A stretch of 64,000 nt of DNA, taken from Rhizobium sp. AC27/96. Lineage in GTDB: Bacteria > Pseudomonadota > Alphaproteobacteria > Rhizobiales > Rhizobiaceae. The notes beneath the pieces were generated by a model. That model worked only from the letters and a program-made list of their open reading frames with translations, was not told where the DNA came from and did not search any database. The stretch is from NCBI RefSeq assembly GCF_001692325.1, contig NZ_LXKN01000009.1, positions 62,001 through 126,000 of the forward strand, in the 5' to 3' direction. The position numbers were made by a program, and so were the translations under genes. Positions 9,483-19,238 of the stretch are shown in pieces (within the stretch, counting starts at the first letter, position 1; each line of letters starts with the position of its first letter).

Positions 9483-11312
9483 TTGGCCCCTCCCATTCTG
9501 AAACTCGACAATATCTTCCTGAGCTTTGGCGGTGCGCCCCTTCTGGCCGGCGCCGCGCTGCAGGTGGAGCCGGGTGACAAGATCTGCCTGGTCGGCCGCA
9601 ATGGTTCCGGCAAGTCGACGCTGCTGAAAATCGCCGCCGGCATGGTTGAAGCGCAGTCGGGCGAGGTATTCCGCCATCCGTCGTCAACCGTGCGCTATCT
9701 CGAACAGGCGCCGGATTTCGCCGGTTACAAGACCGTGGCCGCCTATGCGGAAGCCGGTCTCGGTCCCGGTGACGATCCCTATCGTGTCACGTATCTGCTC
9801 TCGCATCTCGGCCTGACCGGCGAGGAAGATCCGAACAATCTTTCGGGCGGCGAGGCCCGCCGCGCGGCTCTGGCTCGCGTTCTGGCGCCGGAGCCGGATA
9901 TCCTGCTGCTCGACGAACCGACGAACCATCTGGACTTGCCGACCATCGAATGGCTGGAAGGCGAATTGCAGAAGAGCCGCAGCGCCCTCGTGCTGATCTC
10001 GCACGACCGTCGCTTCCTCGAAAAGGTTTCGACCGCCACGGTCTGGCTCGACCGCGGCACCTCGCGCCGGCTGGACCGGGGCTTTGCCCATTTCGAGGCA
10101 TGGCGCGACCAGGTGCTGGAAGCCGAGGAGCTGGAACAGCACAAGCTCGGCAAGCAGATCGAGCGTGAGGAGCACTGGCTGCGCTATGGCGTGACCGCGC
10201 GGCGCAAGCGCAATATGCGCCGCCTTGGTGAATTGCAGGACATGCGCTCGCGCCATCGCGGCCATAAAGGCGCTCTCGGCACCGTGCAAGCGGCTGCGTC
10301 CGATGCGCAGGAAAGCGGCAAGCTGGTGATCGAGGCAGACAAGATCACCAAGACCTATGGCGACAGGGTGATCGTCTCGCCGTTTTCGATCCGCGTCCAT
10401 CGCGGCGATTGCATCGGCCTCGTCGGCCCGAACGGTGCCGGCAAGACAACGCTTCTGAAGATGCTGACCGGCCAGCTCGCGCCCGATAGCGGCACGGTGA
10501 AACTCGGCACCAATCTGGAGATCGCCACCCTCGACCAGAAGCGCGAGGAGCTGAACCCGGAAGATACGCTCGCTAACTACCTGACCGACGGTCGCGGCGA
10601 GAACCTGCTCGTCAATGGCGAGCAGCGGCATGTGACGGGCTACATGAAGGAGTTCCTGTTCCAGCCGGAACAGGCCCGCACGCCGATCAGGAACCTCTCC
10701 GGCGGCGAGCGCGCCCGGTTGATGCTGGCGCGCATCCTGTCGCGGCCGACGAACCTGCTCATTCTCGACGAACCGACGAACGATCTCGACATCGAGACGC
10801 TTGATCTCCTGCAGGAAATTGTCGCCGGCTTTTCCGGCACCGTCATTCTCGTCAGCCACGACCGTGACTTTCTCGACCGCACAGTGACCTCGACGATCGC
10901 GCCTGCCAATCCGGAAGAGCCCGATGGCCGCTGGATCGAATATGCCGGCGGCTATTCCGACATGCTCACCCAGCGCAAGGGTGCGATGGAAGAGCGCAAA
11001 CGCGCGGAAAAGGCTGCGGAAAAGCCGAAGGCGGCCGAAGCCGGGGCATCCGCCACCGATGCTTCGAAGGGCAAGGCCAAGCTTTCCTACAAGCAGAAAT
11101 TCGCGCTGGAGAACCTGCCGAAAGATATGGCCAAGGCGGAGGCAGAGATCGCCGCCCGCGAGAAGAAAATGGCCGATCCGAACCTGTTCACCAAGGATCC
11201 TGCGACGTTCAATCGTCTTGCGGCCGAGATGGAAAAGCTGCGTGAAGGCCTGACCAGGATGGAAGAGGAATGGCTGGAGCTCGAAATGCTGCGTGAGGAG
11301 CTGGAGAGCTGA
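9483..11312 (+). CDS. uup: ABC-F family ATPase (Uup-like)
   Basis: A soluble protein with two ABC ATPase domains and no membrane part; ABC-F proteins act on ribosomes or nucleic acids. Seen: GRNGSGKST and LSGGEARR with LLLDEPTNHLD in the first domain, GPNGAGKTT and LSGGERARL with LILDEPTNDLD in the second, a linker between, and a charged C-terminal coiled coil (about residues 510-609), the mark of the Uup subgroup. Both domains keep all catalytic motifs. The start is TTG at 9483, eight bases after a GGAG that lies inside the end of thiN, so the two genes are coupled. Confidence 0.88.
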   Translation: MAPPILKLDNIFLSFGGAPLLAGAALQVEPGDKICLVGRNGSGKSTLLKIAAGMVEAQSGEVFRHPSSTVRYLEQAPDFAGYKTVAAYAEAGLGPGDDPYRVTYLLSHLGLTGEEDPNNLSGGEARRAALARVLAPEPDILLLDEPTNHLDLPTIEWLEGELQKSRSALVLISHDRRFLEKVSTATVWLDRGTSRRLDRGFAHFEAWRDQVLEAEELEQHKLGKQIEREEHWLRYGVTARRKRNMRRLGELQDMRSRHRGHKGALGTVQAAASDAQESGKLVIEADKITKTYGDRVIVSPFSIRVHRGDCIGLVGPNGAGKTTLLKMLTGQLAPDSGTVKLGTNLEIATLDQKREELNPEDTLANYLTDGRGENLLVNGEQRHVTGYMKEFLFQPEQARTPIRNLSGGERARLMLARILSRPTNLLILDEPTNDLDIETLDLLQEIVAGFSGTVILVSHDRDFLDRTVTSTIAPANPEEPDGRWIEYAGGYSDMLTQRKGAMEERKRAEKAAEKPKAAEAGASATDASKGKAKLSYKQKFALENLPKDMAKAEAEIAAREKKMADPNLFTKDPATFNRLAAEMEKLREGLTRMEEEWLELEMLREELES

Positions 11313-11625
11313 GGCTCGGATCTCCTCATCCTATGCGCGTCTATCTATGTGAGAAAAAACAAACGGTTGCGCTGTACCGCTATCGCCTCATTCCCTGTTG
11401 TCGAATCCGATAAACCGTTTATACATTAACCCATGTTGCCGGACCATGAGCCGGTTGATACCCCCGGGCCACCGCGGCCCGTGGCGCAGGTTGGGGAAGT
11501 CCGAAGAGACCTGATTGGATTTCGCCTGATGGCGACGGGTCCTTCGCAGAAAGTAACAAGCAAATTTCGTGATCGCTTAACGCGGCGGCGCTCCTTGCTG
11601 TCCGCGGTTTTCCGAGGGGGCCTTC
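11313..11625. other. Intergenic region before the RND pump
   Basis: A 313-base gap without a supportable gene. It holds the palindrome at 11410-11422, two 8-bp inverted arms (AAACGGTT at 11361, AACCGTTT at 11413) and a GC-rich hairpin around 11464-11484. It should contain the promoter of the RND operon. Confidence 0.5.
11410..11422. promoter_or_regulatory. Candidate operator upstream of RND pump
   Basis: ATAAAC-C-GTTTAT is a perfect 13-bp palindrome about 200 bases before the pump genes. RND pumps are usually controlled by a neighbouring TetR repressor, but none is encoded here, so any regulator would act from elsewhere. Confidence 0.35.
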
Positions 11626-12807
11626 ATGCCGGTGCTGCCGCGTTCCATTTTGTTCAGCTGTGTTCTCGCCGTTATTTCAGGTGCCCAGGCGCTAGCGCAA
11701 AGCGCGCCGCCGGCTGCGCCCGTGACGGTCGCCAAGCCCGTCGTTCGCGACGTCATCGATAGCGACGAATTCATCGGGCGCTTCCAGGCGGTCGATGAGG
11801 TCTCGGTACGGTCGCGGGTCGGCGGCTATCTGCAGGAGGTGCATTTCAAGGACGGCACCATGGTCAAGCAGGGCGACCTGCTTTTTGTCATCGACCAGCG
11901 GCCATTCATCACCACGCTGAACGAGTCGACGGCTTCGCTCGAAGTGGCGAAATCGTCGCTGACGCTCGCCGACGCGCAATTCAAGCGGACGGAATCCCTG
12001 TCGACCACGGGCAGCCAGTCGGCCTCGACGCTCGATGACCGCCGCCGCGACCTCCTGTCCGCCCAGGCGAACGTGCGCGGCGCGCAGGCGGCCGTGGATC
12101 GTGCCAATCTCGATATGGATTTCACCAAGATCACCGCGCCGCTCAGCGGCCGGATCGACCGGCGTCTGATCTCGGTCGGCAATCTCGTGCAGGCCGACCA
12201 GACGATCCTCACGACCATCGTGTCCCTCGATCCGATCGATTTCTATTTCGACGTCGATGAACGCCGGCTGCTTTCTTATGCCGATCAGGCCCGCAAGAAC
12301 GGCAGCGCCCTGCAGCAGGGCGGCGGCGGTCTCGATGTCACGGTGACGATCGCCGATTCCAAGCAGAAGCCCTTCAAGGGCAAGCTCGACTTCGCTGAAA
12401 ACCGCGTCGACAATCAGACGGGCACGATCCGTGTCCGCGCCACCTTCCCGAACCCCAATCTCATTCTCCAGCCCGGCCTGTTCGGGCGCGTCCAGGTGCA
12501 GGGGTCCAACAGCTACAAGGCGATCCTGGTGCCTGACGAAGCCATCGGCTCGGATCAGAACCAGCGCGTGGTCTATACCGTCGACACGGCCGGCAATGTG
12601 ACGCCGAAATCCGTGCGGCTGGGACCGAAACTCTATGGCTATCGCGTTATCCGCGACGGCATGACCGGTGACGAGACCATCATCGTCAACGGGCTGATCC
12701 GTGTTCGGCCTGGTGTCAAGGTTGCGCCTCAGCTGATCCAGCTGCCGCAGGAAGCGACGAGCGACGAGCCGCCTGCGCAGGCGGATGCACAGGGGACCGA
12801 CCAATGA
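11626..12807 (+). CDS. RND efflux periplasmic adaptor (MexA/AcrA-like)
   Basis: Membrane fusion protein linking the inner-membrane RND pump to an outer-membrane channel. A Sec signal peptide (MPVLPRSILFSCVLAVISG, cleaved near ALAQS) is followed by the two halves of the lipoyl/barrel-sandwich domain (VSVRSRVGGYLQEVHFKDG and DFTKITAPLSGRIDRRLI), a helical hairpin between them, and a beta-barrel domain. The signal lacks a lipobox Cys at cleavage, so it is probably soluble rather than lipid-anchored. An AGGGGG-rich ribosome-binding site precedes the ATG. The last codons overlap the pump gene by 4 bases. No outer-membrane TolC-like gene follows. Confidence 0.92.
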   Translation: MPVLPRSILFSCVLAVISGAQALAQSAPPAAPVTVAKPVVRDVIDSDEFIGRFQAVDEVSVRSRVGGYLQEVHFKDGTMVKQGDLLFVIDQRPFITTLNESTASLEVAKSSLTLADAQFKRTESLSTTGSQSASTLDDRRRDLLSAQANVRGAQAAVDRANLDMDFTKITAPLSGRIDRRLISVGNLVQADQTILTTIVSLDPIDFYFDVDERRLLSYADQARKNGSALQQGGGGLDVTVTIADSKQKPFKGKLDFAENRVDNQTGTIRVRATFPNPNLILQPGLFGRVQVQGSNSYKAILVPDEAIGSDQNQRVVYTVDTAGNVTPKSVRLGPKLYGYRVIRDGMTGDETIIVNGLIRVRPGVKVAPQLIQLPQEATSDEPPAQADAQGTDQ

Positions 12808-15800
12808 GGTTTTCCCATTTTTTCGTCGACCGGCCGATTTTCGCGTCGGTTCTTTCCATCGTGCTGCTGATTGTCGGCAGCATTGCCTATTTCCAGCTTC
12901 CGGTGGCGCAATATCCCGAGGTCGCGCCGCCGACGATCGTCGTGCGCACCTCCTATCCGGGCGCCGATTCCCAAACGATTGCCGATACGGTGGCAACGCC
13001 GATCGAGCAGGAGGTCAATGGCGTCGAGGACATGCTCTACATGTCCTCCTATTCCAGCGCCGATGGCTCGATGGCGCTGACCATCACCTTCAAGCTCGGC
13101 ACCGATCTCGACAAGGCACAGGTGCTGGTGCAGAACCGCGTCGCCATCGCCGAACCGCGACTGCCTGACGATGTCCGCCGCATCGGCATCACCACGGTCA
13201 AGAGCTCGCCCGACCTGATGATGGTCGTGCATCTCCTGTCGCCCAACAATCGCTACGACCAGCTCTATATCTCCAATTATGCCCGCACGCGCATCCGCGA
13301 CCTGCTCGTCCGTCTCGACGGCGTCGGCGATGTGCAGCTCTTCGGCGAGCGGCAATATTCGCTGCGTATCTGGCTCGATCCGGAAAAGCTTGCCGCCTAT
13401 GGCATGACCGCAGGCGATATCGTCCAGGCTCTGCGGGACCAGAACGTGCAGGTTTCGGGCGGTTCGATCGGCGGGCCGCCGGTTTCGGGCACGAACGCCT
13501 TTCAATATACGGTGACGACGCAAGGGCGCTTTTCCGATGCCCGGCAATTCCGCTACGTCATCGTCAAGGCGACGGATAGCGGCCGCCTCGTGCAGTTGCA
13601 GGACGTGGCCCGCATCGAGCTCGGCGCGCAGGACTATGTCACCAACAGCTATCTGAACGGCAATCCCGCCGTGGCGCTCGGCATCTTTGCCCGCCCCGGC
13701 ACCAATGCGCTCAATGCCGCCGCCGATATCCAGAAGACGATGCAGAGCCTGGCGCAGGATTTCCCGCAAGGGCTCGAATATCGCATCGTCTACAACCCGA
13801 CCGAATTCATCGCGGAATCGATCGATGAGGTCTACAAGACGATCTTCGAAGCGGCCGTGCTGGTCGCCATCGTCGTGCTGGTCTTCCTGCAATCCTGGCG
13901 GACGGCGATCATTCCGATCATCGCCATTCCGGTATCGCTGATCGGCACCTTCGCCTTCCTGCTCGCCTTCGGCTTCTCGCTGAACATGCTGACGCTATTC
14001 GGCCTGGTGCTTGCCATCGGTATCGTTGTCGACGACGCGATCGTCGTGGTCGAGAATGTCGAGCGAAATCTGGCGCTGGGGATGACGCCGAAGGAGGCGT
14101 CGCATGTGACGATGAACGAGGTCGGCACCGCGGTTCTGGCGATTTCGCTTGTCCTGATCGCGGTCTTCCTGCCGACCGCCTTCATTCCGGGCATAACCGG
14201 ACAGTTCTACCGGCAGTTCGCGGTGACCATCTCCATCGCGACGGCGATTTCCTGCCTGAACTCGCTAACGCTCTCGCCGGCAATCGCCGCCATCGTGCTG
14301 CGTCCGCATGATCACAAGAAATCCAACAATATTGCCTCGCGTTTCGGCCGCGCTCTTGGCGACGGTTTCAACCGGGGCTTTGAGTCGATGAGCCGGGGCT
14401 ATTCCTGGATCATCCGTCATCTGGTGACGACCTGGGTCGCGCTTGGCTGTGCCCTTCTGGTCTTTGTCGGGCTGCTCGGTGCGACATATTACATGGGCAG
14501 GATCGTGCCGCAGGGCTTCGTTCCCACCATGGACCAGGGCTACGCCATCGTCGTCGTGCAATTGCCCGATGGCGCTTCGCTCGCGCGCACCAACGCCGTC
14601 ATCGAGAAGGCGACGGCGATCATCAACAAGACGCCCGGCGTGGAAAATGCAGTCGCCTTCGCCGGCTTCAATGGTGCGACTTTCACCAATGCCTCGAATT
14701 CCGGCGTCATCTTCACGCCCTTCAAACCCTTCGAGGAGAGATTGAAGAGCGGTGAAAGCGCCATGAAGATCATCGGCCAGCTCTATGGCAGCCTCCAGGG
14801 TATCCAGGAGGCCTTCATCATCGCCATTCCGCCGCCCTCGATCCGCGGCGTCGGCAATTCCGGCGGCTTCAAGATGCAGATCATGGACCGGGAAAATCCG
14901 GACATGCGCCGTATCCTGCCGCTGGCCTATCAGATGATGGGTGCTGCCGCGCAGAATAAGGGCGTCAGCGGCGTCTTCACCACCTTCTCGGCCAATAGCC
15001 CGCAATATTTCCTGGCGATCGACCGCGACAAGGCGCGGGCGCTGAATGTGCCGATCCCGAACATCTTCGAGACGCTGTCGATCAACCTCGGCACATCCTA
15101 CGTCAACGACTTCAACGCCTTCGGCCGCGTCTACCAGGTGCGTGCGCAGGCCGACCAGCAATATCGCATGGACCGCGAAGATATTCTGGCGCTGAAGGTT
15201 CGCTCAGCGACCGGCGCTCTCGTGCCGCTCGGAACGCTGGTCGATATCCGGGATACGACGGGGCCGGCGCTCGTGCAGCGCTACAACATGTATGTCTCGG
15301 TTCCCATCCAGGGTAATCCGGGGCCAGGCGTTTCCACGGGCAGCGCGCTCGACACCATGGAAGGGCTGGCAAAGAACCTGTTGCCGGCGGGCACGACCTT
15401 CGAATGGACAGAGCTCGCCTATCAGGAAAGGAACACCGGCAATACGGCGGTTTATATCTTCGCCCTGTCGGTCATCTTCGTCTTCCTGGCGCTTGCGGCC
15501 CAGTATGAAAGCTGGACCCTGCCTCTCGCCATCATCCTGATCGTGCCGCTGGCGGTGCTCGCTGCCTTGATCGGGGTGCATCTCAGGGGCATGGACAACA
15601 ATATCCTGACGCAGATCGGTCTGATCGTGCTGATTGGCCTTGCGGCCAAGAACGCGATCCTGATCGTCGAGTTCGCCCGTCAGGCGCAGCTGGAAGGAAA
15701 GAGTGCGGTGGAGGCGGCGATCGAGGCCAGTCATCTGCGTCTGCGCCCAATCCTGATGACGGCCTTCGCCTTCATCTTCGGCGTCGTGCCGCTGATGATC

Positions 15801-15968
15801 GCGACCGGACCGGGTGCGGAAATGCGCCAGTCGCTCGGCACGGCCGTGTTCTCAGGCATGCTCGGCGTGACGCTGTTCGGCCTGTTCCTGACGCCGGTGT
15901 TCTACGTCGTGCTGCGCCGTGGGCACAAGCAGGTGGAGGCGACCAAGGATGAAGCAGAGGCAGCTTGA
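12804..15968 (+). CDS. RND multidrug efflux permease (AcrB/MexB-like, HAE1)
   Basis: Proton-driven trimeric inner-membrane pump. The 1054-residue length, twelve membrane segments and two large periplasmic loops fit the HAE1 family. The proton-relay residues are present: the Asp pair in GIVVDDAIVVVENVER (segment 4) and the Lys in GLAAKNAILIVEFA (segment 10). The N terminus FSHFFVDRPIFASVLSI is characteristic. It is translationally coupled to the adaptor. With no regulator or outer-membrane factor in the window, it probably borrows a TolC homologue encoded elsewhere. Confidence 0.95.
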   Translation: MRFSHFFVDRPIFASVLSIVLLIVGSIAYFQLPVAQYPEVAPPTIVVRTSYPGADSQTIADTVATPIEQEVNGVEDMLYMSSYSSADGSMALTITFKLGTDLDKAQVLVQNRVAIAEPRLPDDVRRIGITTVKSSPDLMMVVHLLSPNNRYDQLYISNYARTRIRDLLVRLDGVGDVQLFGERQYSLRIWLDPEKLAAYGMTAGDIVQALRDQNVQVSGGSIGGPPVSGTNAFQYTVTTQGRFSDARQFRYVIVKATDSGRLVQLQDVARIELGAQDYVTNSYLNGNPAVALGIFARPGTNALNAAADIQKTMQSLAQDFPQGLEYRIVYNPTEFIAESIDEVYKTIFEAAVLVAIVVLVFLQSWRTAIIPIIAIPVSLIGTFAFLLAFGFSLNMLTLFGLVLAIGIVVDDAIVVVENVERNLALGMTPKEASHVTMNEVGTAVLAISLVLIAVFLPTAFIPGITGQFYRQFAVTISIATAISCLNSLTLSPAIAAIVLRPHDHKKSNNIASRFGRALGDGFNRGFESMSRGYSWIIRHLVTTWVALGCALLVFVGLLGATYYMGRIVPQGFVPTMDQGYAIVVVQLPDGASLARTNAVIEKATAIINKTPGVENAVAFAGFNGATFTNASNSGVIFTPFKPFEERLKSGESAMKIIGQLYGSLQGIQEAFIIAIPPPSIRGVGNSGGFKMQIMDRENPDMRRILPLAYQMMGAAAQNKGVSGVFTTFSANSPQYFLAIDRDKARALNVPIPNIFETLSINLGTSYVNDFNAFGRVYQVRAQADQQYRMDREDILALKVRSATGALVPLGTLVDIRDTTGPALVQRYNMYVSVPIQGNPGPGVSTGSALDTMEGLAKNLLPAGTTFEWTELAYQERNTGNTAVYIFALSVIFVFLALAAQYESWTLPLAIILIVPLAVLAALIGVHLRGMDNNILTQIGLIVLIGLAAKNAILIVEFARQAQLEGKSAVEAAIEASHLRLRPILMTAFAFIFGVVPLMIATGPGAEMRQSLGTAVFSGMLGVTLFGLFLTPVFYVVLRRGHKQVEATKDEAEAA

Positions 15969-16023
15969 GGCATTCTAGGCGGCTTCAACTCCTCTGCAGA
16001 AGCACGCGGCAGACATGAAACCT

Positions 16024-16281
16024 ATCTCGCCCCTGGCGGGCGAGAAAGCAATTTCATTGGTTTAGGAATTGCGATACCGGCGAAGCTCCATATCCGAACG
16101 CTTGACGCAATTTCTAAGCCATTGAAATTGCAAGAGAGGGGGTCTGTTTCTTGTTGCTATTGTTTCATAGGCCTATGCGTGCCCCTACCTACCCCCGCTC
16201 TGGCAAAAACTAAGGCTTAGACGAGGGACGAGCCCTCGCCTAAACCCAAGTTTTTGCTTTCTCGCCCGCCAGGGGCGAGAT
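16024..16281. repeat. 258-bp multi-hairpin repeat element, copy 1 (family R1)
   Basis: Perfect 27-bp terminal inverted repeats (16024-16050 and 16255-16281, core CTCGCCCCTGGCGGGCGAG) enclose three nested inverted pairs: an AT-rich pair (about 16049-16073 and 16106-16131), a purine/pyrimidine pair (AGAGGGGGT near 16134, ACCCCCGCTCT near 16191) and a third pair (about 16204-16227 and 16232-16256). Several arms are also self-complementary. It lies between the converging pump and SIS genes. A second copy is at 37914-38169. No open frame. Confidence 0.9.
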
Positions 16282-16291
16282 GGGCTTCTAA

Positions 16292-17020
16292 TCAGAGATG
16301 CGGATTGCGCGGGCGGTACTTCTTCACCAGCCGCTGATTGGTCTCCTTGGCGCCCGGCATGTTGGCGCTGAGGTAGACCGGCGGTTCGCCATCTTTGCAA
16401 AGCTCGGCAGCGACATCGGCGAAGATGGCGTTCAGTACCGTTGTGCCGATGGCCGTCGATGCCGGGCCGACCTTCAGCTCCGTGCCCGGCAGGTCGATGA
16501 TGGCGTCGCCCGGCGGCAGGCCGTTGTCCAGCACGATATCGGCGATATCGGCAAGCCTCCGGCGGCCATTGGCAATGACAGCCGAATAGGCGAGCGAGGT
16601 GATGGCGATGACGGTGGCGCCGATTTCGCGGCCGAAGTCGGCAGCCTCAATCGGTGCGGCATTGACGCCGGAGTTGGAGGCGATGATCAGCACATCGCCC
16701 GGCTGCATGCCGTAACGCTCGAAGACCGGGCGGATGAGGCCCTCCGTGCGCTCATAGACCGAACTGATGACGGCGCCCTCATGCAGCATGGCAGACCCCA
16801 CAAGCACGGGGATGGTGAAGGCCAGACCACCGGCGCGGTAGTGCACCTCTTCAGCCAGCATGTGCGAATGGCCGGTGCCGAAGACATAGACGCGGCGATC
16901 GGCGCGCGCCGCCGTGCAGATGGCGGCTGCGGCCCTGGACATCGGTTCGGCGAGCGTTTCGCGCATGCTTTCCAGCCGACCGATGAGGGCTGAAAAATAG
17001 CTGTCAGTGACTGCGGTCAT
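16292..17020 (-). CDS. SIS-domain sugar isomerase-like protein (UPF0309 type)
   Basis: A single-SIS-domain protein of 242 residues that should bind a phosphorylated sugar. Seen: the sugar-phosphate loop [23 protein letters not shown] and a second Ser-rich loop [14 protein letters not shown]. Proteins of this type sit beside amino-sugar genes, but their reaction is not settled. The ATG at 17020 follows GAGGAG by eight bases and is preferred over the upstream ATG at 17041. It is the last gene of the GntR-SIS-nagA operon, 29 bases after nagA, so a role in GlcNAc or MurNAc phosphate handling is inferred. Confidence 0.8.
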   Translation of the reverse strand: MTAVTDSYFSALIGRLESMRETLAEPMSRAAAAICTAARADRRVYVFGTGHSHMLAEEVHYRAGGLAFTIPVLVGSAMLHEGAVISSVYERTEGLIRPVFERYGMQPGDVLIIASNSGVNAAPIEAADFGREIGATVIAITSLAYSAVIANGRRRLADIADIVLDNGLPPGDAIIDLPGTELKVGPASTAIGTTVLNAIFADVAAELCKDGEPPVYLSANMPGAKETNQRLVKKYRPRNPHL

Positions 17021-17049
17021 GCCGAGTCTCCTCATTCTCATTCATTATT

Positions 17050-18207
17050 TCAGGCCGAAGGCTGGCCCGAGATCCACGTTCCGGTGACTTCGATGCCGTC
17101 GTCGATGTGAACGAGGTCGGCGCGGGTTCCGGGGGTCAGGTGGCCACGATCCGTCAGGCGCAGGAAGCGGGCGGGATAGGATGTCGCCATGCGCAGGGCT
17201 TCCGCCAGCGGCAGCTCAAGGACATTGACGCCGTAGCGGATCGTCGAGGCCATATCGACGTCTGAGCCGGCAAGCGTGCCGTCGTCCAGCGTCAGCTTCG
17301 AGCAATAGCCGCCCTTGGTGCGATAGACGGTGCGGCCGTTCAGCGTGAAGCTCGGAAGATCCGTGCCGACGAGCGACATCGCATCTGTGACGAAGAACAG
17401 CCGTCCTTCGCCTCGCTTGGCGCGCAGCCCGACGCGCAGCGCGATCGGATCGACATGGTGGCCGTCGGCGATGATGCCGCACCAGGGGGCGGGGTGGTCT
17501 ATGGCCGCGCCGACGAGGCCCGGCGCACGATGGCCCATCTGGCTCATGGCGTTGAAAAGATGGGTGACGCCGCGGGCGCCGGCATCGAAACGGGCATCCG
17601 CTGCTTCCGCTGTGCAATCGCTATGGCCAATGCTGACGATGACGCCACCTTCGGCCAGCGCCTGCACCTGCCGCTCCGTCACCTGCTCGGCCGCCATGGT
17701 GACCAGCAGCGTGCCGATCGCCTCACGGGCGCGGATGAAGGTCCTGACGTCGCTGTCCTCGACCGGGCGCATCAACTCGGCCAGATGCGCGCCCTTGCGG
17801 GCCGGCGCCAGATGCGGGCCCTCCAGATGCACGCCAGCAACGCCGCGATTGGCCTTCACTGCCTCGATCGCCGCCTCAATCGCCGCCGTGGTTGCGGCCG
17901 CGACATCGGTGATCAGCGTCGGCAGCAGCGACGTGGTGCCATAGGGACGATGCCCATCGGCGATCAGATACATGGATTCGGGCGAAGGCTCGTCGTTCAG
18001 CATGCGGCCGCCGCCGCCGTTCACCTGCGCATCGATGAAGCCGGGCGACAGGACGCCGCCCTTCAGCTGGATCGTTTCGGCATTGTCAGGCACATCGTTG
18101 ACGCTGGTGATGGCATGGATGCGGCCGTTGCCGATGACAAGCGCGCTATCCTCATGAAACCGATCACCGTCGAAGATACGGGCGCCGGTAAAGACCTTGT
18201 AGTCCAT
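17050..18207 (-). CDS. nagA: N-acetylglucosamine-6-phosphate deacetylase
   Basis: Removes acetate from GlcNAc-6-phosphate in the cytoplasm, giving glucosamine-6-phosphate. Amidohydrolase-superfamily marks: LSPGFIDAQVNGGGG near residue 60, HLEGPHLAPARKGAH with the metal Glu, GHSDCTAEAA, THLFNAM and FVTDAM with the catalytic Asp. The 385-residue length is normal. The ATG at 18207 overlaps the stop of the upstream SIS gene, and a GTG one codon earlier is an alternative. Together with the SIS deaminase-like gene this gives the usual two-step entry of GlcNAc-6-P into fructose-6-P. Confidence 0.94.
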   Translation of the reverse strand: MDYKVFTGARIFDGDRFHEDSALVIGNGRIHAITSVNDVPDNAETIQLKGGVLSPGFIDAQVNGGGGRMLNDEPSPESMYLIADGHRPYGTTSLLPTLITDVAAATTAAIEAAIEAVKANRGVAGVHLEGPHLAPARKGAHLAELMRPVEDSDVRTFIRAREAIGTLLVTMAAEQVTERQVQALAEGGVIVSIGHSDCTAEAADARFDAGARGVTHLFNAMSQMGHRAPGLVGAAIDHPAPWCGIIADGHHVDPIALRVGLRAKRGEGRLFFVTDAMSLVGTDLPSFTLNGRTVYRTKGGYCSKLTLDDGTLAGSDVDMASTIRYGVNVLELPLAEALRMATSYPARFLRLTDRGHLTPGTRADLVHIDDGIEVTGTWISGQPSA

Positions 18208-19238
18208 CACATGGTCTCCGTTACCTTGAGAAGGTTAGCCGGCTTGTCCGGGTCGAAGCCCTTGCGGCGTGTCACCGACTCGATGAGGCGATAGTAGCAC
18301 AGCAGCGATACCAGCGGATCGAGCAGGCCGTTGCCGGTGCTGGGCATGCGCAGGTTGATGCCGGCAAGCGGCGCGGTCGAGAAGGAGACGGCGGTCGCGC
18401 CGAGCTTCTGCAGGCGTTCGAGCGCCTGGGCATTGTTGACGAAGGCAGCGTCATCGGGCGAGAAGGCGACGATCGGGAAGCCTGGCTGCACGAGGCGCAT
18501 CGGGCCATGCATCAGTTCTGCCAGCGAGAAGGCTTCCGCGTGCAGGCCTGCGGTTTCCTTGGCCTTCAGCGCGGCTTCGAGCGCGATGGCGAAAGCCGGG
18601 CCGCGGCCGCCGGTATAGAGCGAGGAAGCATTGAAGAGCACGTCCTCGGCGGCCTTGCCATCGATGCCCGAGGTTGCGGCAAGCGCTTCCGGCAGGTTGG
18701 CGAGGCCGGCGGCAAGCGCCTTGTCCTGCGAGATCGTTGCCGTGACGCCGGCAAGGGCTGCGACGGAAGCGATGAAGGATTTCGTGGCGGCGACGCTCTG
18801 TTCCTTGCCGGCATTGAGGCCGAGCACGATGTCGGCCTCGTTGGCAAGCGGGCTATCGGTGACGTTGACAACGGCGATGGTGGTGGCGCCGCCCTTCTTG
18901 GCGGCGGCCTGCAGCGCGATGATGTCGGGGCTGCCGCCGGATTGCGATACCGTGAAGTGAATGCCGCCCTTCAAATGAAGCGGCGCGCCGTAGACCGAGG
19001 CGATCGACGGGCCGACCGAGGCGACCGGGATGCCGCAGGAGATCTCGAACAGATATTTGAAGAAGGTGGCGGCATGGTCGGAAGAGCCGCGCGCCGCCGT
19101 GGTGATCAGCGACGGACGGCCCGAGGAAAAGAGCTTCGCGATTTCGGCAAACGCGGGCTTTTCCTTTTCAAGCAGCGCCGCAACCACCTCAGGCGATTGG
19201 CCGGCTTCCGTCAGCATCAGGGATTGGGTCTCGCTCAT
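18207..19238 (-). CDS. Tandem-SIS-domain protein, probable glucosamine-6-phosphate deaminase (NagB-II/AgaS-like)
   Basis: Two SIS domains in 343 residues, resembling the isomerase half of glucosamine-6-phosphate synthase. Motifs include ITTAARGSSDHAATFFKYLFE in the first domain, SQSGGSPDII after it, and GGRGPAFAIALEAALKAKE with HAEAFSLAELMHGPMRLV in the second. It lacks the glutaminase domain of GlmS, which is the hallmark of NagB-II deaminases. The position directly before nagA, with a 3-base overlap, supports conversion of glucosamine-6-P to fructose-6-P. A galactosamine (AgaS) specificity cannot be excluded. Confidence 0.85.
   Translation of the reverse strand: MSETQSLMLTEAGQSPEVVAALLEKEKPAFAEIAKLFSSGRPSLITTAARGSSDHAATFFKYLFEISCGIPVASVGPSIASVYGAPLHLKGGIHFTVSQSGGSPDIIALQAAAKKGGATTIAVVNVTDSPLANEADIVLGLNAGKEQSVAATKSFIASVAALAGVTATISQDKALAAGLANLPEALAATSGIDGKAAEDVLFNASSLYTGGRGPAFAIALEAALKAKETAGLHAEAFSLAELMHGPMRLVQPGFPIVAFSPDDAAFVNNAQALERLQKLGATAVSFSTAPLAGINLRMPSTGNGLLDPLVSLLCYYRLIESVTRRKGFDPDKPANLLKVTETM

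Noticed and set aside
9684..10859. A 391-codon open frame on the minus strand
   Set aside because: Lies fully within the ABC-F gene, whose two ATPase domains are unmistakable.
11433..11762. Open frame of 109 codons before the RND adaptor
   Set aside because: No ribosome-binding site, overlaps the adaptor signal peptide, no recognisable domain.
16024..16281. Family R1 repeat as a CRISPR array
   Set aside because: It is a single folded element with inverted, not direct, repeats and no regular spacers.
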